From CBDCUQ01 sp965222835 (GTDB lineage Bacteria > Pseudomonadota > Alphaproteobacteria > Rhizobiales > Hyphomicrobiaceae): a stretch of DNA of 64,000 nt. The stretch is taken from contig CBDCUQ010000004.1 in NCBI GenBank assembly GCA_965222835.1, positions 806,001 through 870,000 on the forward strand. Direction: 5' to 3'. Each line of letters starts with the position of its first letter. Position 1 is the stretch's first letter. The notes beneath the pieces are model-generated. The model did no database searches. It was given only the letters and a program-made list of their open reading frames with translations, and was not told the DNA's origin. Positions 9,734-18,379 of this stretch are shown here, piece by piece. Made by a program: the position numbers and the translations under genes.

Positions 9734-11179
9734 TCAGCGGGTTTCGTCAGCCGAGCGCCGGTAGATGTCGTCTGTGCGGATGATATCATCCTCGCCAAGG
9801 TAGGTTCCGATCTGTACTTCGATCAGTTCGAGGGGAACCTTGCCAGGGTTTTCCAGGCGATGCCATTGCGTGGCAACGATATATACGGACTCGTTCTCTC
9901 TTACGAGTTTTTCGGTGTCACCAATCACGACCTTTGCAGTGCCTTGCACGACAATCCAGTGCTCCGACCGGTGATGGTGCATTTGCATCGAGAGCTTTCC
10001 GCCGGGCTTCACATGCAAGAGCTTGACTTGGAAGCGGGGGCCAATGTTGAGGGTCTCGAAATAGCCCCATGGCCGAAGATTGCGTAGGTGCTGTTCCTGC
10101 TCTTTGCGGTTCGAAGTCTTGAGCTGCGCGACGATCTTAGAGACGTCCTGAGACCGTGATCTGTCGGCGACGAGCAATGCATCGGGCGTATCGACAATCA
10201 CTAGGTCGTTTACCCCTATAGTGGCGACAAGGGATCGCTCTGAATGGACGTACGTTCCGCTCGTGTCTTCAAGCACGGCGTCGGTATTGGAATAATTGCC
10301 GCGGGCGTCGTGGGGGGCAATCTCCCAGAGCGAAGACCAGGACCCGATATCATTCCAACCCACATCGATAGGAAGCATGGTGGCCGTGTTGGTTTTTTCC
10401 ATGACGGCGTAGTCGACTGAGACACCGGGGGAGGCTGCGAAAGACGCGGCATCCAGCCGGAGAAAGCCGAGGTCTTTTTCAGCCTTGAGCAACGCGTTAC
10501 GCGCTGCATCTAATATGCGTGGCTCGAGGCGGGCTAGTTCTTCCAGGAATGTCTTCGCGTGGAGCACAAAAATGCCGCTGTTCCAGAAATGCCCTCCGTC
10601 CGCCACGAGCCGTTCGGCGGTGGCTTTGTTCGGCTTTTCGAAGAAGGCATCAACATTAAATGCGGCTCCATTGAAGCCCTCGACGCTTGTGCCCTTTCGG
10701 ATGTACCCGTATCCCGTGTGCGGCTTTGTCGGGACGATACCAAAGAGGACCAGCCTGCCGGTTGCGGCGACTTTGCCGGCTCGTTTCACAGCTTCGACAA
10801 AGCGGCAGTCGTCCTTGATAATGTGGTCAGATGGCATGACCGCGAGGATGGCGTCTGAGGTTTCTCGTAGGGCTGCCAGCGCGGCGACAGCTATGGCTGG
10901 CGCGGTATTGCGGGCCAATGGTTCTAGTATGACTGCCTTGGCGGAAACTCCGGTGCGCTCTAGTTCTTCCTGAACGAGAAACCGGTGATCGTTGTTGCAG
11001 AGGAGTATTGGATCGGAAAAGCCTGCGTGAGCGGGCAAACGTTTCAAGGCCGCGCTGAGGAAGCTGGTACCCTGGCCGTTGAAGAAGCGGATGAACTGCT
11101 TCGGGTACATCGCGCGCGACAGGGGCCACAAACGTGTCCCGGATCCGCCAGATAGAATTATCGGAAATATGCTGCTCAT
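9734..11179 (-). CDS. manC: Mannose-1-phosphate guanylyltransferase / mannose-6-phosphate isomerase
   Basis: A 481-aa bifunctional type II enzyme that makes GDP-mannose for polysaccharide synthesis. The N-terminal nucleotidyltransferase has the signature FPIILSGGSGTRLWPLSRAMYPKQ and, further on, GYIRKG and FEKPNKATAERL. The C-terminal cupin isomerase domain shows RPWGYFETL, VKPGGKLSMQMHHHRSEHW and ENESVYI. Length and domain order are those of ManC/CpsB/AlgA. It lies convergent to the hybrid kinase with only 18 bases between the stops, and upstream of the polysaccharide glycosyltransferases, to which it probably supplies a precursor. Confidence 0.95.
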   Translation of the reverse strand: MSSIFPIILSGGSGTRLWPLSRAMYPKQFIRFFNGQGTSFLSAALKRLPAHAGFSDPILLCNNDHRFLVQEELERTGVSAKAVILEPLARNTAPAIAVAALAALRETSDAILAVMPSDHIIKDDCRFVEAVKRAGKVAATGRLVLFGIVPTKPHTGYGYIRKGTSVEGFNGAAFNVDAFFEKPNKATAERLVADGGHFWNSGIFVLHAKTFLEELARLEPRILDAARNALLKAEKDLGFLRLDAASFAASPGVSVDYAVMEKTNTATMLPIDVGWNDIGSWSSLWEIAPHDARGNYSNTDAVLEDTSGTYVHSERSLVATIGVNDLVIVDTPDALLVADRSRSQDVSKIVAQLKTSNRKEQEQHLRNLRPWGYFETLNIGPRFQVKLLHVKPGGKLSMQMHHHRSEHWIVVQGTAKVVIGDTEKLVRENESVYIVATQWHRLENPGKVPLELIEVQIGTYLGEDDIIRTDDIYRRSADETR

Positions 11180-11359
11180 CTATCTACGTCTCTCAGCCTG
11201 CCGCAGATATGTCGCGCTGGCCAATGTTCGGTCTAGCAGTCACGGTATCTGACCACAACATCCCGGCCTTCTCGTGTCCTTGAATGCCGCCGTCTGACGG
11301 GTGCGAGGACGCGAAGTACCATAAGCAACACATCGATGAACGGCAGATCGCAAGGCCGT

Positions 11360-13387
11360 CTAGCGCTGGGTTTGTGGTTTTAGAAGCCGTTCGCGCAGTG
11401 CGGCGCGCTGTGCCTCCGACACCAGCGGTGGTGTTGCTGGATTGCCTGTGGCCGACGCTACGTCACGCTTCAAGATTGAGGGGCGTGGTGCATTGGTTGG
11501 TGCATCTGGGTCGCGCTTCAGAAGCGAGGACGACGAGCGCAAACCTTGAGCGGATGGCGCGCGCCGGGTGTTGGCGGGGGCCGGAGCCGCGCGGAGCGCC
11601 GCGGGGGCTGTCGGCCGAGGCGGTTCGGGGTCTCGCTGCTCCCCGTGAATAGAATCTGCGTCAACCTGGATGGCTTCAGCAAGCATGCTGGTTTGTTGTG
11701 ACTCCTCTGGATCCGCTCCCATGCCCGAAGCGCGCCAACGATCGACAACTTGGTCGAGGAAGCCGTCCTCTACGACGGACTTCTGCCATTGCACGGTGAA
11801 GCGGGCCGTGGACGAGTGGGGAAGATATTGCGCGGGCAGCTCATCAAAACGTATGCGGACGGGCAGCGAGACGCCGTCTCCAAAGGCAATTGCTTCGCGC
11901 TGGCCGAGGGTTGGTAGAAACTCGAGCATGCCGGAGCCGTTGTCCGAGATAGCTGAAGCGACGATTGCCTGGTCATGATCGTTGGACATGCGGAGTGCGA
12001 AAACGGTGTTGCACTGGGACAGGATCGTCGGGTCGATCTCGGCCGGTCGCTGGGTCACGATGCAAAGTGACGCACCGTACTTGCGCCCTTCCTTTGCGAT
12101 CTTCGCGATGGCGCGCCGGCAGGGCTCGAATCCAAGGCTTGCGTTTTGCGGGACATAGCGATGCGCTTCCTCGCAGACGAGCGTGACAGGTACTTGTCCT
12201 TCGCTCCACAAGGCGAAATCGAAGGTCATGCGGCACAATAGCGAGACGACGACTTTGACGACTTCGGTGGGAATACCGGTCAACTCGAGAATTGTGATCG
12301 GTTTGCCTTTGACGGGAACCCGGAAGATTCGAGACAGGATCTGCGCCATGCCGTCGTGAACGGTGAGTGAGCCAAACATGAACGCGTAGCGGCCGTCTTG
12401 AGACAGTGCCTCGATGCGCGTCTTGATGTGCCGGTACGGCGCGAGATCCCTCTTGTTTTCGAGCTTGCCCATCTGATCATCGATGAGACCCAAAAGGTCG
12501 GAAACGCGGTAGGGAACGGGCGTGTCTACGGTGAAGCGCGCAATATCGATCACGCCGCGCCTGAGCTTGGAATTGTCGGCACCCCGCCCCATGCTGTAGC
12601 GGCTCTTGGCTATAGGAATGAGCTCCTGGAGGATCTCAATCTCGGCCTTTTTCTTCGAGTCGCCGACCAACACTTCGATCGCTTCCTCGAAGTTGAGGAG
12701 CCATAGCGGAAGCTGAAGGTTTCGCGGGGAGATGACCTCTGCCCAGTCTCCGAATGCCTTTGCGTACTCATTATGAGGATCGAGCAGCACCAAGTGAGCA
12801 TTCGGATTCTTGCTCAGTATGGCGCGCAGAATGAGCGCAGTTGTGCAGGACTTGCCGGTACCCGTCGTGCCGAGGATAGCAAAGTGCTTGCCGAGAAGGT
12901 CGTCAACGCGGACCATGGCGGCAATTGAGCTGTCCTGATGGATTGACCCAACTCGAACAGTCGAAGGATCGTTTCCGCAGAACGCAAGGTCGAGCTCGTA
13001 ATTCGAGGCGACGCGCACACGATCTCCCAGGGCTGGATAGAATGTGGTGCCGCGCTTAAAGGATGTTGCTTTACCTTCGGAATTCTTCCAGAGCTCGCCG
13101 ACGAGTCCAAGCTCGGCAATCCAGACTTCCTTGTCTTCGTCACGTTGGGCGGGCACCGGCACACTCAACGCAGAGACGATCGCCAGAACGATGGTTTCGG
13201 GCGAATCAATCGCCATAAGCGTGCCCATTTCCGGGCGCGCGGCTTGCGAGTTTCCGGGCTGAGAGGTGTCGCAATCAAGTAGGACGATGGCTTTTGAACC
13301 GGTCACGGAAACGATGCGTCCGACCGATTGATCCGCGGTTTGATCAAGCATTGGGGTGTGGGAATCTTCGGCTTGTGGTAGGCTCAT
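11360..13387 (-). CDS. HerA/DUF87-type ATPase
   Basis: A 675-aa P-loop ATPase of the HerA-FtsK class. An N-terminal beta-rich HAS-barrel-like part (about residues 20-165) precedes the Walker A motif GTTGTGKS, with LVLLDPHNEYAKAF just after it. The Walker B region is VTLVCEEAHRYVP, followed by a sensor-like stretch (LCIVTQRPAEIDPTILSQCNT). The last 120 residues are Pro/Ala/Arg-rich and low in complexity. HerA proteins translocate DNA, usually with the nuclease NurA, but no NurA is visible here. The gene sits 38 bases downstream of a soluble histidine kinase on the same strand, suggesting co-transcription. The role in this position is unknown. Confidence 0.85.
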   Translation of the reverse strand: MSLPQAEDSHTPMLDQTADQSVGRIVSVTGSKAIVLLDCDTSQPGNSQAARPEMGTLMAIDSPETIVLAIVSALSVPVPAQRDEDKEVWIAELGLVGELWKNSEGKATSFKRGTTFYPALGDRVRVASNYELDLAFCGNDPSTVRVGSIHQDSSIAAMVRVDDLLGKHFAILGTTGTGKSCTTALILRAILSKNPNAHLVLLDPHNEYAKAFGDWAEVISPRNLQLPLWLLNFEEAIEVLVGDSKKKAEIEILQELIPIAKSRYSMGRGADNSKLRRGVIDIARFTVDTPVPYRVSDLLGLIDDQMGKLENKRDLAPYRHIKTRIEALSQDGRYAFMFGSLTVHDGMAQILSRIFRVPVKGKPITILELTGIPTEVVKVVVSLLCRMTFDFALWSEGQVPVTLVCEEAHRYVPQNASLGFEPCRRAIAKIAKEGRKYGASLCIVTQRPAEIDPTILSQCNTVFALRMSNDHDQAIVASAISDNGSGMLEFLPTLGQREAIAFGDGVSLPVRIRFDELPAQYLPHSSTARFTVQWQKSVVEDGFLDQVVDRWRASGMGADPEESQQTSMLAEAIQVDADSIHGEQRDPEPPRPTAPAALRAAPAPANTRRAPSAQGLRSSSSLLKRDPDAPTNAPRPSILKRDVASATGNPATPPLVSEAQRAALRERLLKPQTQR

Positions 13388-13425
13388 GGCCGTCTCTATT
13401 TGTTTCGATGATAATTGGATCTAGC

Positions 13426-14304
13426 TCAAATGCCCTTGCCGAGTATTGCGTCGCGTCCTTCTGCAACGCTGATACGGCTGGCTGGCGGCAAGGTTATGGA
13501 TACGGTTGTTCCTGTGCCCCGTTCGCTGGCGATGTTGAATTCGCCACCGTGAAGCGCTGTGAGTTCTTTGGCAATTGTAAGCCCGAGGCCTGTTCCCTCG
13601 CGCCATCTGCTGCGGTTTCCATCAACTTGCCCGAATGGACTCATGGCGATGTCTACTTCTTCGCTGGACATGCCGATGCCAGTGTCGCGAATATATGTAG
13701 CGATGCCGCCGTCTCTGGCTTGTTTGCATTCAACGGTGACCTGACCACCAGCCGGCGTGAACTTGATGGCATTTGACAGTAGGTTTGAGAAGATCTGCCG
13801 AAGCTTGGCCTCGTCTCCGCTCACGCGCGGTAGGTTCTTGGGGATTATCGTCTCGAGTTTCACATTCGCGTCTTGGATGGCGGCGTGTGCCGATTTGACA
13901 ACTCCGGCGAGCACCTCATCAAGCGCGACCTCGTGGGCATCAAGGGTGTACTTTCCGCATTGAATCTTCGACACATCGAGGATGTTGTTGATGACGGAAA
14001 GAAGATGACCAGCTGCATCGTGAATGAGGCGGGCATATTCTGCCACCTCTTCGTCGGGGATCTTTCTCGTATCGTGCTCTGTCAAGAGCTTGGAGAAGCC
14101 AAGCATTGTATTGAGAGGTGTGCGGAGCTCGTGGCTCATGTTCGAGATGAACTCGGACTTCACCTTATTGGCAAGCTCGGCTTCAATGCGGGCTGCTTGC
14201 TCGGCCGTTCGCGTGCGCCGACGCAAGAATGCATCACCGATTATTGAAGAATACTCGCCCATCAGCGAGTTTTGTCTTCCCTTGGCATAGACGGAAGAGA
14301 GCAT
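13426..14304 (-). CDS. Cytoplasmic sensor histidine kinase
   Basis: A 292-aa kinase with a short N-terminal helix (about 45 residues, Arg/Glu-rich) but no membrane segment or recognisable sensor. HisKA carries the phospho-His in FISNMSHELRTPLNTML. HATPase_c shows N (SNLLSNAIKFTP), G1 (DTGIGM), F (SPFGQVDG) and G2 (GTGLGLTI) boxes. There is no receiver domain, so a partner regulator must be encoded elsewhere. The gene is followed by the HerA-like ATPase on the same strand at 38 bases. The N-terminal coil begins within what could be the end of a longer protein, but no frame extends it upstream. Confidence 0.88.
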   Translation of the reverse strand: MLSSVYAKGRQNSLMGEYSSIIGDAFLRRRTRTAEQAARIEAELANKVKSEFISNMSHELRTPLNTMLGFSKLLTEHDTRKIPDEEVAEYARLIHDAAGHLLSVINNILDVSKIQCGKYTLDAHEVALDEVLAGVVKSAHAAIQDANVKLETIIPKNLPRVSGDEAKLRQIFSNLLSNAIKFTPAGGQVTVECKQARDGGIATYIRDTGIGMSSEEVDIAMSPFGQVDGNRSRWREGTGLGLTIAKELTALHGGEFNIASERGTGTTVSITLPPASRISVAEGRDAILGKGI

Positions 14305-14505
14305 GACAGTTCTGTTGCAGCCAGATTGGAGTATTGAATGAAATGTAGCTGCGAATGGATAACGACCGGTTAGCGGTTATGGCAGGGTCGAGACAATTGG
14401 GCCCTTTTGTCCGGCATTGCGGCACTTAAGGTTACGTAAAGCTCTCATAGGGCGGCTTGGTTGGCGCCGAGGTTGTTAAGGGGACGCAAAAGGATCAACC
14501 TCAGA

Positions 14506-14730
14506 TCATCGCCGCGGCAGGAAGCGGCTGACGAATGGCTTCATCGGCACTCCAAGCGGTGCCTTCGCTTCGGCATCCTCGATTGCGGTAATGGCCCTGT
14601 TCAATGCATCAGCGACAGATTCCAGCTCAGGCACGCGGCGCATGTCGTCCTCGATGTAGGCAATGGTTTCGCGGGCCGTCGCGAGGTCGAGGTGAGGGGG
14701 CCAAGGACGGCTTCTGTCGATTCTAAACAC
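14506..14730 (-). CDS. Small conserved-looking hypothetical protein
   Basis: A 74-aa soluble protein with a predicted helical centre (ARETIAYIEDDMRRVPEL and the following SVADALNRAITAIEDAEAK). It is not recognised as a named family. The frame has codon use like its neighbours, fills the gap between the histidine kinase and the glycosyltransferase, and nothing credible lies on the opposite strand. It is transcribed toward the histidine kinase, about 200 bases upstream of it. No function is proposed. Confidence 0.55.
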   Translation of the reverse strand: MFRIDRSRPWPPHLDLATARETIAYIEDDMRRVPELESVADALNRAITAIEDAEAKAPLGVPMKPFVSRFLPRR

Positions 14731-14975
14731 GGGGGTACGCCTCCAACTCTGAAATTCTTAACGGAACGTTAAAGCAGCTGGATGGCTTCTTCGCAAGAAT
14801 TGGGCCGCTCGGCAAGCCGGGCCGTGTTCCCGAATGCCGTCCTATTCTGGGACGTAGAATGGGCATATCTGAAAGCCCGGACAAAGCGCTTCCTTTACGC
14901 CTTTAGGACAGTATCGATCCCAAGAATAGGGGTGGTCGCTTGGCGGTCCACCTGTCGGGGTATTGGGAGGAATTG

Positions 14976-16223
14976 GTGCCAAAAAAGCCAGGCGTTCTTA
15001 TCATCGTCGAGAATCTGACTATGCCTGTCGATCGCCGGGTATGGACAGAGGCGCGGAGCCTTCGGGACGCAGGCTATACAGTTTCCGTTATATGCCCCAA
15101 GGGCGGGCGTCATACCCAGAGCTACGAGCTTCTCGACGGCATCCACGTTTTCCGTCATCCATTGCCGATCGAGGCTGATGGGGCGCTCGGCTACCTTTTC
15201 GAATACACTTGGAGTCTCATCTGGGAATTTGCGCTGTCGATTAAGGTCTACTTCAAGGTTGGCTTTGATGTCGTGCAGGCCTGCAACCCGCCCGATCTCA
15301 TCTTCATCGTGGGGGCGTTCTGGAAGTACTTGTTCCGTATGCCGTTCATTTTTGACCATCACGACATCAATCCAGAGCTCTACGAAGCAAAGTACAAAAA
15401 ACGGGGGCCGTTTTATAAACTGCTCCTTTTTCTTGAGCGCCTGACGTTCCATGCGTCCGATGTTGTTATTGCAACAAATGAGGCTTTTCGCGACGTGGCG
15501 CTTGAGCGGGGCGGCATGGACCCGGAAAGGGTGTTCATTGTTCGCTCGATTCCGGACCTTTCTCGCTTCAAGCGCGTTCAACCCAATGAGCGGCTGTGCA
15601 ACGGCCGCAAGTTCGTTGCAGGCTATGTGGGCATTATGGGAGCGCAGGACGGTGTCGACCATCTAATCCGGGCGATGGGCGAGCTGGTGCATGTGAATGG
15701 GCGGCGGGACGTACAATGCGTCATTGTCGGGACTGGTACGGAGGTGCCGAACCTCGAACGGCTCATTAGCGCTTTGGACCTCGATCAATACGTGACTATG
15801 ACAGGCTTCCAGTCGAGCGAGTCGCACATCGCATCGTTGTCGACGTTTGATATCGGGGTGATTCCGGATCCTAAGAATCCCTTCAACGACAAGATCTCAA
15901 TGAACAAGGTCTTCGAGTACATGACCCTTGGCATTCCTTTTGCCGGTTACGATCTTGATGCGGTTCGCCGGACGGCTGAAGGCGCAGCACTCTATGCCGG
16001 TGGAAACGATCCGAAGTCTCTTGCTGCAGCGATGGAAGCGCTGCTCGATGACGACGAGCTGCGCCGAAACGTTGCGCGTGAAGGGAGGAAGCGGGCCAAG
16101 GCTCTACTCAAGTGGGAGAATGAGAGGGCACGTTTGCTGGCCGCTTACGATCGCGCGTTGTCGGGGCAGAGAAAGCCGCTGCGCGGTTCGACTCAAGGCG
16201 CGATTACCAAGTCGTGCCGCTGA
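14976..16223 (+). CDS. Glycosyltransferase family 4 (GT-B)
   Basis: A 415-aa retaining glycosyltransferase of the GT4 type, probably adding a sugar to the exopolysaccharide repeat unit on the cytoplasmic face. The N-terminal domain has MPVDRRVWTEARSL and a FDHHDINPELYE segment often seen in EPS GT4 enzymes. The C-terminal domain has the nucleotide-sugar region FVAGYVGIMGAQDGVDHLI, VIVGTGTE, and the EX7E-like stretch around SMNKVFEYMTLGIPF. The GTG at 14976 is chosen because GGGAGG lies 5 bases before it; an in-frame TTG at 14940 adds 12 residues without support. Donor and acceptor cannot be deduced. Confidence 0.88.
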   Translation: MPKKPGVLIIVENLTMPVDRRVWTEARSLRDAGYTVSVICPKGGRHTQSYELLDGIHVFRHPLPIEADGALGYLFEYTWSLIWEFALSIKVYFKVGFDVVQACNPPDLIFIVGAFWKYLFRMPFIFDHHDINPELYEAKYKKRGPFYKLLLFLERLTFHASDVVIATNEAFRDVALERGGMDPERVFIVRSIPDLSRFKRVQPNERLCNGRKFVAGYVGIMGAQDGVDHLIRAMGELVHVNGRRDVQCVIVGTGTEVPNLERLISALDLDQYVTMTGFQSSESHIASLSTFDIGVIPDPKNPFNDKISMNKVFEYMTLGIPFAGYDLDAVRRTAEGAALYAGGNDPKSLAAAMEALLDDDELRRNVAREGRKRAKALLKWENERARLLAAYDRALSGQRKPLRGSTQGAITKSCR

Positions 16224-16256
16224 CGGGCTTGCTGACCTTGACGGGTAGGCTTTGGC

Positions 16257-17114
16257 CTAATTGTGTGCGGAGCGGCCCGTCTGCCAGCCGCGCGCCGCTG
16301 GTAGCCGGCGGGATATTTTGGCGAAAGGTTTGGCTGCGAACTGGCCAGCGATCTTTCCAATCGAGTCGCCTGAAATCCGGACTAGTGCGCAGGTGGTTTG
16401 AAGCCATCGTGGTTTGAGCGCGTTGCTCCATTTTTCCAGGAACTTGCGCTCCGTCTCGTAGAATATGTCGTCCTTTATCCCGCCCGATAGATGGGCCAAG
16501 TGGAAGTCGATGACGTAGGCTGTATACCCGGCTTGGGCGGCATGAAGGCAGATGTCGGCTCCATAAAAATGGAAGCCTGAAAGATCGTTGGAGAATCCGA
16601 TGCGTGCGGCGCGGCGCACGATGATCAGGTTCTCGTCTAGGCTTTGAACTCGGCATGGGAAATTGCCGACGTGGCGGTCGGTGCCGTGAGGGTCGCTGAT
16701 GCGGATGGATAGCTGTCCCGGGCCAATTCCGCCGGCGTTTCCAGCCAGTGCCCAGTTGGCGTCCTTCTTGTCGAGGTCCTTGAGGCGCTTCTCGAGCTCA
16801 GTGCGTCCATCGGTCAGGAGGCGCAGGTCCTGATGGCATAGCAATACGTAGGTGCCGCGTGCTTCGGCCAGGGCCCGATTAAGACCACGATAGGCACACG
16901 CTTGAATCCTGGCCGTGTTGTCGATGTAAATGTATTCACAGTCTGACGCCGTAAATCCGCGGGACTGGAACGATTTGCGAAAGGCATCGTAATGCGCCAT
17001 GTCGCTCACGAGGGTCACAATTGAGAAACGTATCTCATTACCAGCGGGCGGGGTGCCGTCGGGGTAGACAAGTTCAACCTGCTGCCCTGGCGTATCAGCG
17101 TAAGACCGGTTCAT
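16257..17114 (-). CDS. Glycosyltransferase family 2-like protein (Glyco_tranf_2_5 type)
   Basis: A 285-aa GT-A fold enzyme. It starts with FSIVTLVSD, has YIYIDNTARIQACAYRGLNRALAEA and the HQD motif (LLCHQDLRL), which replaces the usual DXD in this subfamily, and later GFHFYGADICLHAAQAGY. The ATG at 17114 overlaps the stop of the upstream glycosyltransferase as ATGA, indicating translational coupling; the frame upstream of it (to 17219) is the shadow of that gene. The C-terminal 40 residues are basic. It is part of a two-gene unit with the next GT2 and convergent with the GT4. The sugar is unknown. Confidence 0.82.
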   Translation of the reverse strand: MNRSYADTPGQQVELVYPDGTPPAGNEIRFSIVTLVSDMAHYDAFRKSFQSRGFTASDCEYIYIDNTARIQACAYRGLNRALAEARGTYVLLCHQDLRLLTDGRTELEKRLKDLDKKDANWALAGNAGGIGPGQLSIRISDPHGTDRHVGNFPCRVQSLDENLIIVRRAARIGFSNDLSGFHFYGADICLHAAQAGYTAYVIDFHLAHLSGGIKDDIFYETERKFLEKWSNALKPRWLQTTCALVRISGDSIGKIAGQFAAKPFAKISRRLPAARGWQTGRSAHN

Positions 17115-18133
17115 CGTGCGGCTCTTAGGGTGTGGAATTGAGGTGTTTCTTTTGGCATTGGGTCCGGTTCGCTCGGTCGCGACGTGTAGCCGCCAATCCA
17201 ATCTCTGCGGATGGACCACGTTTGCCGCCAGACTTCGGCTGTTTCATTCAGGTGTTGCGACCCGGTGACGGCTGCAGCGAGCGAATAGACGATGGCCCGC
17301 GTCAATGGCCGTGCGGCCAGGAGGGTGAGGCCAATGGGGCGCAAGAGCGGATGCCAATGGCGCCGGATCAGGGTTGCCTTCGCCAAGAGCAGTTTCAACG
17401 CCTTGCTTGTGCGGTGCAGTTCAGATGCTCCGCCGTGGTGAATGATAGTCGCCTCCGGATAGATCATGGGGCGCGCACCAAGGCGTTTCGCTCTCAAGCA
17501 AAGATCGGCTTCCTCGCCGTACATGAAGTACAGGGGATCAAACCCGCCAAGGGCGTGCCAGATATGGCGGGGGATGAGTAGGAAGCAGCCGGAGACGATA
17601 TCGACCTCGCGGATGCTGTCACGCTTCCAGCCGCCATACGGCTCGCCGTTGAGCCATTCGGAGTTTGAGAAGATGCTGTTGAGCCCGGTTGCGCCGCAAA
17701 GCATGTTCCATGCCGTCATGTGCTGCCAGCAGGAAGATGGGTTGAGCGATCGATCGGGAAACAGCGTGCGTCCGCCCCAGATCAAAGCGCGCCACTGCTC
17801 GCGGGCGAATTTGACAAGCCGGTCAATGGCGGCGTCCGTCACTTCCGTATCTGGGTTGATAAGCAGGATGAAATCGCCACTTGCATATTCCGCGGCCATG
17901 TTGTTGCCGCGGGCAAAGCCGATGTTGTCGTTGAGCGCAATGAGCCGGGGTTTGGCGTGGTGGCGGGCGATGGCCTCGGCGGAACCATCATGAGAGGCGT
18001 TGTCGACGACGATAATTTCGTAGGAGACGTCTTTTGTTTCTGCGACGATGGAATCGAGCGCGGCGAGGGTTAGCTCGCGCGTGTTGTAGCTGACAATGAG
18101 TATCGAAACGTCTATGCGCGGCCGCGTACTCAT
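17111..18133 (-). CDS. Glycosyltransferase family 2 (WbbL/rhamnosyltransferase-like)
   Basis: A 340-aa inverting GT2 enzyme. The GT-A domain begins DVSILIVSYNTRELTLAALDSI and continues with EIIVVDNASHDGSAEAI, IGFARGNNMAAEYASGDF, the DXD equivalent INPDTEV, then VDIVSGCFLLI and FDPLYFMYGEEADLCLRAK. These match the dTDP-rhamnosyl transferase group (WbbL). With rfbC at the start of the window, rhamnose is a reasonable but unproven donor. It couples by a 4-base overlap to the second glycosyltransferase. A 246-base divergent intergenic region separates it from the glycosyltransferase on the plus strand. Confidence 0.88.
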   Translation of the reverse strand: MSTRPRIDVSILIVSYNTRELTLAALDSIVAETKDVSYEIIVVDNASHDGSAEAIARHHAKPRLIALNDNIGFARGNNMAAEYASGDFILLINPDTEVTDAAIDRLVKFAREQWRALIWGGRTLFPDRSLNPSSCWQHMTAWNMLCGATGLNSIFSNSEWLNGEPYGGWKRDSIREVDIVSGCFLLIPRHIWHALGGFDPLYFMYGEEADLCLRAKRLGARPMIYPEATIIHHGGASELHRTSKALKLLLAKATLIRRHWHPLLRPIGLTLLAARPLTRAIVYSLAAAVTGSQHLNETAEVWRQTWSIRRDWIGGYTSRPSEPDPMPKETPQFHTLRAAR

Positions 18134-18379
18134 CCTACTGTTCCCGGGTATGAAATTCGGAATGACTGGCGCAGCGGGCCAAGCGCACCATTCATCGTTG
18201 AAGTCTACCCTTTCGGGACTAACCCCTCGTTAAGAATGGCAATCGAAATTGCCTTCAATGGGCAATCACGACACACAGTTGTCGAAAGTTTAACGTGGTT
18301 CCGGGACAATAGAGATTGCAGGAGTCCGGCATCCGGTTTGTGTCTCCGGACGAGGTTGGGAATCATACCAAGGCGTTAA

